This document shows positions 1 through 7,549 of a stretch of DNA of 42,400 nucleotides, in pieces. Made by a program: the position numbers and the translations under genes. The stretch is taken from contig PFPU01000066.1 of assembly GCA_002793215.1 (NCBI GenBank), positions 1 to 42,400 of the forward strand, read 5' to 3'. The DNA is from Flavobacteriales bacterium CG_4_10_14_0_2_um_filter_35_18. GTDB taxonomy: Bacteria > Bacteroidota > Bacteroidia > Flavobacteriales > Flavobacteriaceae. Under the pieces are notes generated by a model. It made no database searches. It was given only the letters and a program-made list of their open reading frames with translations, and was not told where the DNA came from. Position 1 is the stretch's first letter. Each line of letters opens with the position of its first letter.

Positions 1-63
1 ATTTACGATTTAAAAGGTGGTGTGCTGAATTGGAGCGCACAAAAAATGCCATTAGAAAAATAA
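1..63 (+). CDS. Rhodanese-like domain protein, C-terminal end only (partial)
   Basis: The window opens inside a reading frame that runs to a TAA at 61-63. Only 20 residues are visible. They read YDLKGGVLNW followed by a short MPLEK tail, which fits the end of a rhodanese fold, where a 'v.yLkGGv..W...g.P' strand-helix closes the domain. The catalytic cysteine would lie upstream and is not visible, so sulfurtransferase activity cannot be judged. The next gene encodes a DUF2892 membrane protein 28 nt downstream; rhodanese and DUF2892 domains are often linked or fused (as in YgaP), which supports the reading. The short length makes this tentative. Confidence 0.6.
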   Translation: MYDLKGGVLNWSAQKMPLEK

Positions 64-91
64 ATTTACTAACTTTTTAAAAATTATTATT

Positions 92-295
92 ATGAAAAAA
101 AATGTAGGAACTATTGACAAAGTCATCAGAATTTTAATCGCCGCTATCGCCATTTATTTTGCTTATAAAGGTGGTATTGAAGCGATTTGGGCTGGCTACG
201 TGCTTTATGCAGTTGGCGCTATTTTATTGTTTACCGTATTAACTAGCTCTTGTCCGCTTTATACAATTACCGGAAAAAATACCTTAAAAAAATAA
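92..295 (+). CDS. DUF2892 (YgaP-type) small inner-membrane protein
   Basis: A 67-residue protein with two predicted membrane helices, roughly residues 10-27 and 31-50. It starts with a conserved polar N-terminus (MKKNVGTIDKVIR) and ends with the signature TSSCPLYTITG, which together are typical of DUF2892 proteins. In YgaP this domain anchors a rhodanese domain in the inner membrane; here the upstream gene ends as a rhodanese and sits 28 nt away, so the pair probably forms the same module from two genes. The biochemical role of the domain is not established. The gene ends 57 nt before a strong hairpin terminator. Confidence 0.85.
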   Translation: MKKNVGTIDKVIRILIAAIAIYFAYKGGIEAIWAGYVLYAVGAILLFTVLTSSCPLYTITGKNTLKK

Positions 296-352
296 ATCCT
301 CGGCTGTCATTTTCAACTAAATGAAGTCAATAACAACCCCATTATTAGTATT

Positions 353-389
353 AAAAATCCCAACACTTAAAAAATGTTGGGATTTTTTT
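353..389. terminator. Bidirectional intrinsic terminator
   Basis: A 13-bp perfect inverted repeat (353-365 with 375-387) with a 9-nt loop has A-rich flanks on the left and T-rich on the right. It can end the plus-strand rhodanese/DUF2892 transcript and the minus-strand TonB receptor transcript, whose stop codon is at 393-395. Confidence 0.85.
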
Positions 390-392
390 AGT

Positions 393-2531
393 TTAAAATT
401 TAAGATTCAATCCTAATAAAAAGTTGATTCCTGCTTGCGGAAAATAATAAGGATCCACGCCCCACAAATAACCATTAGAAACATACTTTTTATTGAAAAT
501 ATTATTAACTAAGCTACTAATATTAAGTTCTTTAAAGGTGTTTTTAGGAAATAATTTGATTGCAAAATTTAAATCGGTAGTAAAATAACTCGGTAGTTTA
601 GAAGCGGGTAACTCATTATTACTCATAAATTGCGACCCAACAAGTTTTGATAAAATTCCTACCGAAAAAGCTTTTGAAGGTTCAAAAACCAACGCATTTC
701 CTAAAACTACATTTGGTGAAAATGAAATGTCGGTATTGCCCAAATTTTGTCCATTTTCATCCAAAAAATGGCGGTTTTTATTTTTACTAAAAGCAAAATT
801 TGGTTGCCAAAAAAAAGATTTATCTAATTTTATAACGGCGTCGGCTTCAAAACCTAGTCGATAACTATTGCCACTATTAGCGCGAATAAAATTTCCAACA
901 TCGTCAATAGCGCCTGTTAAAACCAATTGGTCTTTATAAGACATATAATAAAAATTTGCATTTACCTTAGCGGCGTTTGTTTCTAAGCGATAGCCCAATT
1001 CAAAATCGTCTAAACTTTCAGGTTTTGGAAAAACTTCCGATTCAACATAGTCTGTTCTGTTAGGTTCTTTATGCGCTTTGGCATACGAAAAATAAGCGCT
1101 TACCGAATTATTTACTTTAAAATTCAGTCCGAATTTAGGATTAAAAAAAGTCAAATTATCTTTAATATTAATGTCCAATCCGTTTTCATCACCCTCTATT
1201 TTATAATTCAAAAACCGAACTTGCAAGTCGCCATAAAGGCTTACTTTATCTGAAATTTGATAATCTAATTTACTGTAAGTATTAAAATCGGTTTTATCGC
1301 CCAAATTAAAATAGTAGTTTTTAAATAAATCGGCACGTGCAATAAATTCGCCTGAAATGATGCGCCCAAAATGTTCTCCTTTATAGTGATTTAAAGCACC
1401 TCCAAAAATAAATTTCACCTTTTTTAAATCATTGTATTTTAATGAAAAAGTTGCTCCGTAAAAATCGTTATCAAGCCATTTTCGTCTAACCAAATCAGTT
1501 GTTGCAAATTCAATTGCTCCAATATTTATCGGCGTTAAGCCATAATCTGACACCACTTGATCTTGCTGATATTCTTCAAAATAACCCGCTCCTTTAGTAT
1601 AATGAAACGCTAAGTTGCCACTCCAAAAATCATTAAAAGCGTGATTGATGTGCAACTGAAAATGATCTTGTTTATAATTATCGACTTGGTCTTTATAAAA
1701 ATCGGTAACATTCCAAGTGTCATCATAAATCGCCCCTGCAAAGTTGAATGTTCGATTACTTTTTAATGTCGCCGCATCTATACCATACCAAGATTGATAA
1801 GTAATTTCATGTCCACCAAAAGCCAAGGCCTTAATTAAGGTTTTTTCGTTTACATAGGTCGCTGAAAGGTAATACGATTTTAAATCGGAGCTAGCTCGGT
1901 CAACATAACCATCCGATTTAATAATGCCAAGACTTCCCGCCATTTCAAAATGATTGTTTAATAAGCCCGAATTAAATTTAATGGTGTGTTTATGGGTGTT
2001 AAAAGAGCCAACAGAATTGTTGATTTCGGCGGATGCTTGCTGTGAAATGCCATCGGTTAACAGATTTAAACTTGCGCCAAAAGCACCCGCGCCATTGGTT
2101 GAAGTGCCTACCCCACGTTGCAATTGAATGCTTTGTGTAACACTTGCAAAATCGGGTAAGTCAACCCAAAAGGTTCCTTGTGATTCGCTGTCGTTAAATG
2201 GAATGCCATTAATAGTTACATTGACACGCGTGGCATCGCTTCCGCGTACGCGAATTCCGGTATAACCCACGCCAGCACCGGCATCGGAAGTAACCACAAT
2301 ATTTGGCAAATACCTCAACAAAAATGGAATGTCTTGACCTAAATTGCGCTTGTTTAAGTCTTTTTTTGATAAATTTGATTGGGTAAAAGGGGCGTTTTTG
2401 CTCAAACGTGTGGCTTCTACCAGGACTTCATTTAACTTAATCGTGTCTTTTTTGATGTCATTATTTTGGGAAAAGACCGAAAATCCACAAAAAACGCTTA
2501 AAATAATTAACTTTTTCATCTGTTTAAACAA
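393..2531 (-). CDS. TonB-dependent outer-membrane receptor, predicted for thiamin or a thiamin precursor
   Basis: A 712-residue TonB-dependent transporter. A signal peptide follows the second methionine (2519, MKKLIILSVFCG...FSQ), which may be the true start. A plug domain follows (about residues 35-160), with PNIVVTSDAGAGVGYTGIRVRG, split here as PNIVV and GIRVRG, then the conserved NVTINGIPFNDSESQ and IQLQRGVGTSTNGAGAFG plug motifs. The rest is a 22-strand barrel ending in an aromatic phenylalanine (LNLKF). No N-terminal carboxypeptidase-like repeat is obvious. The assignment to thiamin rests on the TPP riboswitch about 70 nt upstream on the same strand, since the barrel itself does not reveal the substrate. 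Riboswitch-linked TonB receptors of this kind have been proposed as thiamin uptake proteins in Bacteroidota. A PnuC-type inner-membrane transporter lies further upstream and could complete the route. Confidence 0.9.
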   Translation of the reverse strand: MFKQMKKLIILSVFCGFSVFSQNNDIKKDTIKLNEVLVEATRLSKNAPFTQSNLSKKDLNKRNLGQDIPFLLRYLPNIVVTSDAGAGVGYTGIRVRGSDATRVNVTINGIPFNDSESQGTFWVDLPDFASVTQSIQLQRGVGTSTNGAGAFGASLNLLTDGISQQASAEINNSVGSFNTHKHTIKFNSGLLNNHFEMAGSLGIIKSDGYVDRASSDLKSYYLSATYVNEKTLIKALAFGGHEITYQSWYGIDAATLKSNRTFNFAGAIYDDTWNVTDFYKDQVDNYKQDHFQLHINHAFNDFWSGNLAFHYTKGAGYFEEYQQDQVVSDYGLTPINIGAIEFATTDLVRRKWLDNDFYGATFSLKYNDLKKVKFIFGGALNHYKGEHFGRIISGEFIARADLFKNYYFNLGDKTDFNTYSKLDYQISDKVSLYGDLQVRFLNYKIEGDENGLDINIKDNLTFFNPKFGLNFKVNNSVSAYFSYAKAHKEPNRTDYVESEVFPKPESLDDFELGYRLETNAAKVNANFYYMSYKDQLVLTGAIDDVGNFIRANSGNSYRLGFEADAVIKLDKSFFWQPNFAFSKNKNRHFLDENGQNLGNTDISFSPNVVLGNALVFEPSKAFSVGILSKLVGSQFMSNNELPASKLPSYFTTDLNFAIKLFPKNTFKELNISSLVNNIFNKKYVSNGYLWGVDPYYFPQAGINFLLGLNLKF

Positions 2532-2540
2532 TGATTTTAA

Positions 2541-2560
2541 GTTAAGAATAAATTCTTAAC
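2541..2560 (-). promoter_or_regulatory. Hairpin between TPP riboswitch and receptor start
   Basis: A 9-bp inverted repeat (2541-2549 with 2552-2560) with a 2-nt loop lies just upstream of the receptor start codon, in the leader transcribed after the riboswitch. It could affect ribosome access but has no U-tract. Role is inference. Confidence 0.35.
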
Positions 2561-2601
2561 AGGTTAATAAAACAAATAAAAAAGGGGAAGTTTGATTTTT
2601 C

Positions 2602-2682
2602 ATTTCCTTAACAGCATTACCTGTTCAGGTTCAATGGGTGTAATCTCAGCCTCCCGATAATTATCGGGATAGCACCCCTTTT
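2602..2682 (-). promoter_or_regulatory. TPP (thiamin pyrophosphate) riboswitch, THI element
   Basis: Read on the minus strand, the segment carries the THI-box signature: GGGGTGC at the 5' side, then GGCTGAGA, an ACACCC that pairs with the opening GGGGTG (P2), then TGAACCTGAACAGG, TAATGCTG and AAGGAAA. The P3 arm is a perfect 18-bp palindrome (2652-2669). It lies about 70 nt upstream of the TonB receptor and in the same orientation. A CCCC followed by six T residues (minus strand, 2587 to 2578) is complementary to the AAAAGGGG that opens the aptamer, so an alternative pairing linked to a U-tract may form the expression platform. The aptamer call is from conserved sequence; the switching mechanism is inference. 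Confidence 0.93.
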
Positions 2683-2804
2683 AGAGACGGTAAAGCTATT
2701 ATAAATTTTTGATTTTTATAAATAAATATTTCGCCCTAACAGAATTATTTTTTCTCTTCGGGACTATTATATTGAAAATCATTTCGTTAAAACATTATTT
2801 GCAT

Positions 2805-2903
2805 TTATGATTTTTTTGCTTCAAGCTTCTTTTTGATTTCAATTAGTTCTATAAGGTTTTGATGGTGGTCTTGAAAATTATACAGATTAAGAGTGAAACC
2901 TTA
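2805..2903 (-). pseudogene. Possible C-terminal remnant of an unrecognised protein
   Basis: Thirty-one open codons on the minus strand run from an in-frame stop at 2901-2903 to a stop at 2805-2807. The peptide reads naturally as a helical C-terminus (QNLIELIEIKKKLEAKKS) but has no start codon. It sits in a 450-nt non-coding stretch next to a 30-bp palindromic repeat, so it may be what is left of a decayed gene. A chance open stretch is equally possible; I did not recognise the family. Confidence 0.2.
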
Positions 2904-2919
2904 TAGCACTCTTCAACAA

Positions 2920-2949
2920 GACCTGCAAGGTTTAAAAACCTTGCAGGTC
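2920..2949. repeat. 30-bp perfect inverted repeat (GACCTGCAAGG palindrome)
   Basis: Fourteen bases (2920-2933) are repeated exactly in inverse orientation (2936-2949) around a 2-nt centre. Short interspersed palindromes built on 'GACCTGCAAGG...CCTTGCAGGTC' are, from memory, frequent in Flavobacteriia genomes. The element lies between arfB and the TPP riboswitch and could also act as a weak terminator for arfB, although no U-tract follows it on the minus strand. Confidence 0.75.
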
Positions 2950-2984
2950 AAATATTTGCGACAAACGTAATTTGTAATCATTTT

Positions 2985-3386
2985 TTAATCCAATTTAGGA
3001 TTTTGGCGAAGTGCTTTTTTATAAGCTTGTTTTTTCTTTTTTTCTTTGCGTTTTTCAACCACCGATTTGCCAATTTTTGTAGGGGTTCTTTTTTTGGGTA
3101 TGGTCAATCCCTTTTTGATAATTTGCAAGAAGCGCTCAATAACAAGTTCTTTATTTTTATGTTGGCTTCTACTTTCATCGCAAGTTAAGATGAGTTTAAA
3201 GTCTTTCGTTAATCTTGAAGCACTATTTTTGAGTAGTAATTGTTTTTGATCTTCGGTTAACGCCTGTGAGTTCACAAGGTCAAAAACGCATTCAATTTTA
3301 GAAGAAACCTTATTAACATGCTGACCGCCAGCACCACTACTTCTTGTTGCTTTAAATTTTAATTCACTTAATAATTCCGTGAGCAT
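2985..3386 (-). CDS. arfB: Alternative ribosome-rescue factor / peptidyl-tRNA hydrolase ArfB
   Basis: A 133-residue class I release-factor-like protein without the codon-recognition domain of RF1/RF2. The catalytic GGQ is at residues 20-22 within SSGAGGQHVNKVSSK, followed by the usual beta strand (IECVFDL) and the helical segment with LTEDQKQLL. The C-terminus is a strongly basic tail (KKRTPTKIGKSVVEKRKEKKKK), the part that in ArfB/YaeJ reads the empty mRNA channel of stalled ribosomes. Length matches the family (about 130-140). It hydrolyses peptidyl-tRNA on ribosomes stalled without a stop codon. It starts 20 nt after the kinase gene and is probably co-transcribed with it. Confidence 0.93.
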   Translation of the reverse strand: MLTELLSELKFKATRSSGAGGQHVNKVSSKIECVFDLVNSQALTEDQKQLLLKNSASRLTKDFKLILTCDESRSQHKNKELVIERFLQIIKKGLTIPKKRTPTKIGKSVVEKRKEKKKKQAYKKALRQNPKLD

Positions 3387-3406
3387 CTTTGAAATACTTT
3401 TAAAAT

Positions 3407-3982
3407 TTAACGAAGCGACTTGTTTAGTAACAAATTATCAATAGCCTTTACAGCTGTTTCAAAACGCATTTTTTTATCGCCTTTAAGCAAAATATAAGGT
3501 CGGTTATATTTATCTAGGGTATTTTTAAAAGCATCAAACATTTCTTCACGCAAATGTGGACGGTCGCGCAATTCATCAAATTCCCAAGGTACGTCAATAT
3601 AAGTTAAAAGGTATAAATTGTAAGTGTTTTCTAGGGCGTATTTTTCTAAAAGCGGTTCAACAAAGTCGCCGTAGTAAGTTTCGGAATAGACTTTAGTTTC
3701 TAATAAATCGGTATCACAAATCAGAATCTTATCCACTTTTGTTGTCAGATAGTTTTCTAAGCGAATTTGTCCTTTAGCAATTGGGATTAAGTCGGCACGT
3801 TCACATGTTTTGCGTTCATTATTCCATTTGTTTTGTAAATAGCGCCTAGCGTATTCGGGTACCCACACGGTATTGTAATGTATTGCTAAGTGTTCTGAAA
3901 GGGTTGTTTTTCCTGTACTTTCGGGCCCAAATAAAACAATTTTTATAATAGTGCTTTCCGACTGTTTAAGTGTGTGTTCCAT
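3407..3982 (-). CDS. NadR-like P-loop kinase (AAA_28 family)
   Basis: A 191-residue P-loop protein resembling the ribosylnicotinamide-kinase domain of NadR. The Walker A motif GPESTGKTT is at residues 19-27. Next comes WVPEYARRYL, the substrate-facing stretch of this family, then a Walker B-like ILICDTDLLETKVYS and the LID-type RDRPHLREEMF segment. The start ATG lies inside the end of the PnuC-family transporter gene (40-nt overlap), so the two are translationally linked. NadR kinases trap nicotinamide riboside by phosphorylation after PnuC uptake, so that is the default role. The adjacent TPP riboswitch/TonB receptor raises the alternative that the substrate is thiamin or a precursor. Sequence alone does not decide. 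Confidence 0.8.
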   Translation of the reverse strand: MEHTLKQSESTIIKIVLFGPESTGKTTLSEHLAIHYNTVWVPEYARRYLQNKWNNERKTCERADLIPIAKGQIRLENYLTTKVDKILICDTDLLETKVYSETYYGDFVEPLLEKYALENTYNLYLLTYIDVPWEFDELRDRPHLREEMFDAFKNTLDKYNRPYILLKGDKKMRFETAVKAIDNLLLNKSLR

Positions 3983-4650
3983 GCTTTATAACCTAAAATG
4001 GCTAAAATTAAAAAAATGAGGTATTGAATTCCGGTAAAACCGTAACCTTTTACAAAATACAAAGGTATAGAAACGATATTGGTTAAAATCCAAAACACCC
4101 AATTTTCTATTTTTTTGTTTGCCATAAGCCACATCGCTACAAAAGCAGAAGCGGTGGTAAAAGTATCGAGATAAGGTGTTATTTTTCTAAATTCTGTTAA
4201 GCTACCCGAACTTAGGTGTTGATAGACGTAACTAACACTGTTATTCAAATTTAAATTAGGCATTACTTGATAATAGCGATAAACGGCAATCACAAAGATG
4301 GCAGTAAAAATAAAAATACCTAAGGCTTTAAATTTATCTGATAAATTAGTTCTTGAAATGCGCAGTGGCATTTGAGATTTATAAGATATGCGTGACCACA
4401 AATACCATCCGTAAAGGCTCATCAAAGTGTAATAAATATTGATAATTAAATCGCCATATAATGCCCACTGTGACAATAAATAAACATAAAGTGCCGTGCT
4501 AATAATACCTGTTGGATAGACTAAAATATTTTCTTTTTTAGCATAAAAAACACTGATAACGCCAAAAACAGCGGCAATAAATTCGAGAATAATATTTAAA
4601 AAGGTTGCCTCTTTATAAGGTGCAATAAAAAACTCAAAAAGTGTATCCAT
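3943..4650 (-). CDS. PnuC-family vitamin transporter (nicotinamide riboside or thiamin type)
   Basis: A 235-residue integral membrane protein with seven or eight predicted helices. The family core is clear: EFIAAVFGVISVFYAKKENILVYP, cut here into FGVISV, AKKENILVYPTG and LLSQWALYGDLIINIYY, followed by SLYGWYLW. Such proteins facilitate diffusion of a vitamin that is then trapped by phosphorylation; PnuC takes nicotinamide riboside and PnuT takes thiamin. A unique loop of about 25 residues (LTEFRKITPYLDTFTT region) is common in Bacteroidota members. The gene overlaps the NadR-like kinase by 40 nt and starts 6 nt after the GGGP synthase stop. Thiamin is suggested only by the nearby TPP-controlled TonB receptor, which belongs to a separately regulated transcript. 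Confidence 0.87.
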   Translation of the reverse strand: MDTLFEFFIAPYKEATFLNIILEFIAAVFGVISVFYAKKENILVYPTGIISTALYVYLLSQWALYGDLIINIYYTLMSLYGWYLWSRISYKSQMPLRISRTNLSDKFKALGIFIFTAIFVIAVYRYYQVMPNLNLNNSVSYVYQHLSSGSLTEFRKITPYLDTFTTASAFVAMWLMANKKIENWVFWILTNIVSIPLYFVKGYGFTGIQYLIFLILAILGYKAWNTHLNSRKALL

Positions 4651-4656
4651 CTCTTT

Positions 4657-5376
4657 TTATTGGGATTTTAAAAGTAGCGCATTTTCTTCAAAAGCAGTAC
4701 CTATAACCACTAAATTGGCGCCATTTTTATAAGCTTGATTTAGTTGCTTTGCACTGTGAATGCCGCCTCCAACAATAATTGGGATTTGTAATTGACTGGC
4801 AACTTTTTTAATAATGGATACTTTAACAGGATTTTTAGCGCCACTGCCCGCTTCTAAATATACCAATTGATTACCCATAAATTGTCCTGCTAGGGCGGTA
4901 TTTACGATGAGTTTGTTTTGATGTTGTGAAATGGGTTTTGTTTTACTGATTTTTTCAACCGATGAAACTTTGCCACCATCAATTAAAATATAAGCTGTGG
5001 GAATGATTTCTAACTTTGATTCTTGAATTTTTGAAACGGCTTTAACCTGCTGGTTTATTAAATATTCCGGATTATTGCCCGAAATTAAACTCAAAAATAA
5101 CAATGCATCGGCTTGTGGTGCAATTTGAGAATAATCACCAGGAAATAGAATTATTTTTAAGTTGGTTTGCTTTTTAAGTTCAATAACCAGTTGTTCGGTT
5201 ACACCTTTTTTGACCAAACTACCTCCAACAAATATAAAATCGGCTGCCAATGCTTCGATTTTAGCGCCTAATTCGGCCACAGATTCAAGCAAAATTTTAT
5301 CAGGATCAAGCAAAATTGCCAACAATCTTATCCCTTCTTTTTTGGCAGTTTTTAATTGATTTAAGAAGCTTATCAT
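4657..5376 (-). CDS. Geranylgeranylglyceryl phosphate synthase-type prenyltransferase (PcrB/GGGPS family)
   Basis: A 239-residue TIM-barrel prenyltransferase that joins a polyprenyl diphosphate to sn-glycerol-1-phosphate. Visible family motifs are LLDPDK (about residues 22-27), FVGGSLVKKG, LLFLSLISGNNPEYLI, IPTAYILIDGG, YLEAGSGA and the phosphate-binding IIVGGGIHSAKQL plus NGANLVVIGTAFE near the C-terminus. The length matches group II enzymes, found in Bacteroidota and some archaea, rather than the PcrB of Firmicutes. Chain length (C20 or longer) cannot be told from sequence alone. The start codon directly abuts the stop of the phosphopantetheinyl transferase gene, and PnuC starts 6 nt downstream, so these genes form one operon. 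Confidence 0.9.
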   Translation of the reverse strand: MISFLNQLKTAKKEGIRLLAILLDPDKILLESVAELGAKIEALAADFIFVGGSLVKKGVTEQLVIELKKQTNLKIILFPGDYSQIAPQADALLFLSLISGNNPEYLINQQVKAVSKIQESKLEIIPTAYILIDGGKVSSVEKISKTKPISQHQNKLIVNTALAGQFMGNQLVYLEAGSGAKNPVKVSIIKKVASQLQIPIIVGGGIHSAKQLNQAYKNGANLVVIGTAFEENALLLKSQ

Positions 5377-6015
5377 TTAAAATTTTTTAGGTAAAGCATA
5401 CACGCAAGTAAAGGTATCAATAGCTTCTAAAAATAGAAAATTGATGTCATAAAATTTATGCCAATCTTTAAAAATGACACGTCCGCTCGAGGTTTTATCC
5501 TTAAATAAGAATGGATTAATAGCAATGTGCTTTCTAAAACTCAATCCGCCATAAGGGTAAATTTTATACATCGCTTCTTTTGCGCCCCAAATAATAGTGA
5601 GCTGTTTAATTAAATTTTCATCACTAAGCGAATCGTAATCGGTATTGACAAATTTGTGCTGAATAGTGGTAATCATTTTGCGTACTTTTTCAATGTCAAT
5701 GCCAATTTCTTCATCGCTTATGGCAATAGTAGAAAAATAATAGGAATGCGAAATTGAAATATGTCTGCCACTAGTTAACAGCGGTTTTCCATAATTGTTA
5801 TAATAAAGGTCGGCATCCGAAAGTCCTGCAACTTTTAGCAAATGACGTACACTTAAAAACCCGCGTTGGTGCAATTCCGATTGCATAGTGTCTAACCTTT
5901 CAATACTTTTAGGATTTAGATAAATGCCCTGAGATAAATCCGTTAAGGATTCCTCTATTTTCCAAATATAAATCGTCGTGTGCCGATTTGGTTTAATAAT
6001 TTTATATAAAGGCAT
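5377..6015 (-). CDS. 4'-phosphopantetheinyl transferase superfamily protein (Sfp/AcpT-like)
   Basis: A 212-residue member of the Sfp-type superfamily, which transfers phosphopantetheine from CoA to a serine of carrier proteins. The magnesium-binding motif GIDIEK is at residues 105-110 (D107, E109) and the second motif WGAKEAMYK at 143-151 (E147, K151). The YGKPLL and HISISHS elements that bind CoA are also present (about residues 75-91). It is somewhat shorter than Sfp (224). It is the first gene of the minus-strand operon and is divergent from ahcY, 57 nt away. The target carrier protein, fatty-acid ACP or other, is not indicated by the neighbours. Confidence 0.9.
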   Translation of the reverse strand: MPLYKIIKPNRHTTIYIWKIEESLTDLSQGIYLNPKSIERLDTMQSELHQRGFLSVRHLLKVAGLSDADLYYNNYGKPLLTSGRHISISHSYYFSTIAISDEEIGIDIEKVRKMITTIQHKFVNTDYDSLSDENLIKQLTIIWGAKEAMYKIYPYGGLSFRKHIAINPFLFKDKTSSGRVIFKDWHKFYDINFLFLEAIDTFTCVYALPKKF

Positions 6016-6037
6016 TTATAAAGTAAAAGGTATTTTG

Positions 6038-6045
6038 TAGTTTTG
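6038..6045 (+). promoter_or_regulatory. Candidate -7 promoter box of ahcY (TAGTTTTG)
   Basis: The octamer matches the Bacteroidota -7 consensus TAnnTTTG and places transcription start near 6052, about 20 nt before the ahcY ATG. No clear -33 TTG is present at the usual distance. The match rules out a TTG codon at 6043 as the start of translation. Confidence 0.45.
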
Positions 6046-6072
6046 CACATTCAAAAACACAAAGATAATAAT

Positions 6073-7389
6073 ATGAGTGCACAAACGATGACAAACGTAA
6101 AATTTAAAGTAAAAGACCTAGCCCTTGCCGCTTGGGGAAGAAAAGAAATCCATTTGGCCGAAGCCGAAATGCCTGGTTTAATGAGCTTACGCGAAGAGTA
6201 TAAAAATGAACAACCATTAAAAGGCGCTAGAATTGCGGGATGTTTACACATGACCATTCAAACAGCCGTTTTAATTGAAACTTTGCAAGCACTTGGCGCA
6301 GAAGTTACGTGGAGTTCTTGTAACATCTTTTCAACACAAGATCAGGCTGCTGCCGCCATTGCTGCCGCCGGAACATCGGTTTACGCTTGGAAAGGGATGA
6401 ATGAAGAAGAATTTAATTGGTGTATTGAACAAACTTTATTTTTTGGCGAAGACCGAAAACCTTTAAATATGATTTTAGATGATGGTGGCGACTTAACCAA
6501 TATGGTATTAGATCGTTATCCCGAATTAGCTGCAGGTATTAATGGCTTATCAGAAGAAACTACCACAGGGGTTCATAGATTATATGACCGTGTAAAAGCG
6601 GGTACTTTGCCCATGCCGGCTATCAACGTAAATGATTCGGTTACCAAATCAAAATTTGACAATAAATATGGTTGTAGAGAAAGTGCTGTTGACGCCATTC
6701 GTCGCGCTACCGATACGATGCTTGCAGGCAAACGCGTTGTGGTTTGTGGTTATGGCGACGTTGGAAAAGGTACAGCAGCTTCTTTTAAAGGAACAGGCGC
6801 TATTGTAACCGTTACTGAAATAGACCCAATTTGTGCCCTTCAAGCTGCTATGGAAGGTTTTGAAGTTAAAAAATTAGATACTGTTATTGGCACCGCCGAT
6901 ATTGTTATTACCACTACCGGCAATAAAGATATTGTACAAGCAAAACATTTTAAAATGTTAAAAGACAGGGCTATTATTTGCAATATAGGCCATTTTGATA
7001 CAGAAATTGATATGGCTTATTTAAATAAAACTTATGGCAACACCAAGATTGAAATTAAACCACAAGTTGACCAATATACCATTGATGGAAAAGAAATTCT
7101 TGTTTTGGCCGAAGGTCGTTTAGTAAACTTAGGTTGTGCTACGGGACATCCTAGTTTTGTGATGAGCAACTCATTTACAAACCAAACCCTTGCCCAAATT
7201 GAACTTTGGAACCACCGCGATAAATATGAAAATAAGGTTTATATGTTGCCAAAACATCTCGATGAAAAAGTAGCCCGTTTGCATTTAGCAAAAATTGGCG
7301 TTGAACTCGATGAATTGCGTCCAGACCAAGCTGCCTATATTGGTGTTCCGGTAAATGGCCCATTTAAACCAGAATATTACAGATATTAA
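6073..7389 (+). CDS. ahcY: Adenosylhomocysteinase (S-adenosylhomocysteine hydrolase)
   Basis: A 438-residue enzyme counted from ATG 6073; an earlier in-frame TTG at 6043 falls in the promoter box and is rejected. It splits S-adenosylhomocysteine into adenosine and homocysteine, recycling the by-product of AdoMet-dependent methylations. Visible are the substrate-domain ITGCLHMT-like [13 protein letters not shown], the catalytic-site HRLYD and [20 protein letters not shown], the NAD-binding [14 protein letters not shown], and the C-terminal [15 protein letters not shown] that reaches into the neighbouring subunit. It is a single-gene unit with its own promoter and terminator. It supplies homocysteine to the methionine synthase and AdoMet cycle encoded 20-30 kb away in the same window. 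Confidence 0.97.
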   Translation: MSAQTMTNVKFKVKDLALAAWGRKEIHLAEAEMPGLMSLREEYKNEQPLKGARIAGCLHMTIQTAVLIETLQALGAEVTWSSCNIFSTQDQAAAAIAAAGTSVYAWKGMNEEEFNWCIEQTLFFGEDRKPLNMILDDGGDLTNMVLDRYPELAAGINGLSEETTTGVHRLYDRVKAGTLPMPAINVNDSVTKSKFDNKYGCRESAVDAIRRATDTMLAGKRVVVCGYGDVGKGTAASFKGTGAIVTVTEIDPICALQAAMEGFEVKKLDTVIGTADIVITTTGNKDIVQAKHFKMLKDRAIICNIGHFDTEIDMAYLNKTYGNTKIEIKPQVDQYTIDGKEILVLAEGRLVNLGCATGHPSFVMSNSFTNQTLAQIELWNHRDKYENKVYMLPKHLDEKVARLHLAKIGVELDELRPDQAAYIGVPVNGPFKPEYYRY

Positions 7390-7404
7390 TAACAATTAAA
7401 CATT

Positions 7405-7440
7405 AAAAAGCCTTGTTATTAAACCATAACAAGGCTTTTT
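7405..7440 (+). terminator. Intrinsic terminator of ahcY
   Basis: A 15-bp perfect stem (7405-7419 with 7426-7440), 6-nt loop and terminal T run, 16 nt after the ahcY stop. Confidence 0.92.
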
Positions 7441-7523
7441 ATTTAAAGGCTTTTAAAATATTAAAATTAAATTTGGGGTGAAAACAAAGTCATTTCTCAC
7501 TTTAATTATTGTCAATTAATAGG

Positions 7524-7531
7524 TATATTTG
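7524..7531 (+). promoter_or_regulatory. Candidate -7 promoter box (TATATTTG) of the universal stress gene
   Basis: Perfect match to TAnnTTTG, 19 nt before the ATG at 7550. A TTG lies at 7509-7511, only 12 nt away, so the -33 element is not convincing. Confidence 0.45.
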
Positions 7532-7549
7532 CCAAAATTTATTTTAAAA

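Noticed and set aside
2920-2949. The 30-bp palindrome as the arfB terminator
   Set aside because: The stem is strong, but no T-run follows on the minus strand (CTTGTTGAAG), so a dispersed repeat is the better reading.
6043-6072. TTG at 6043 as the start of ahcY
   Set aside because: It overlaps the -7 promoter box, and the extra residues are not part of the family.
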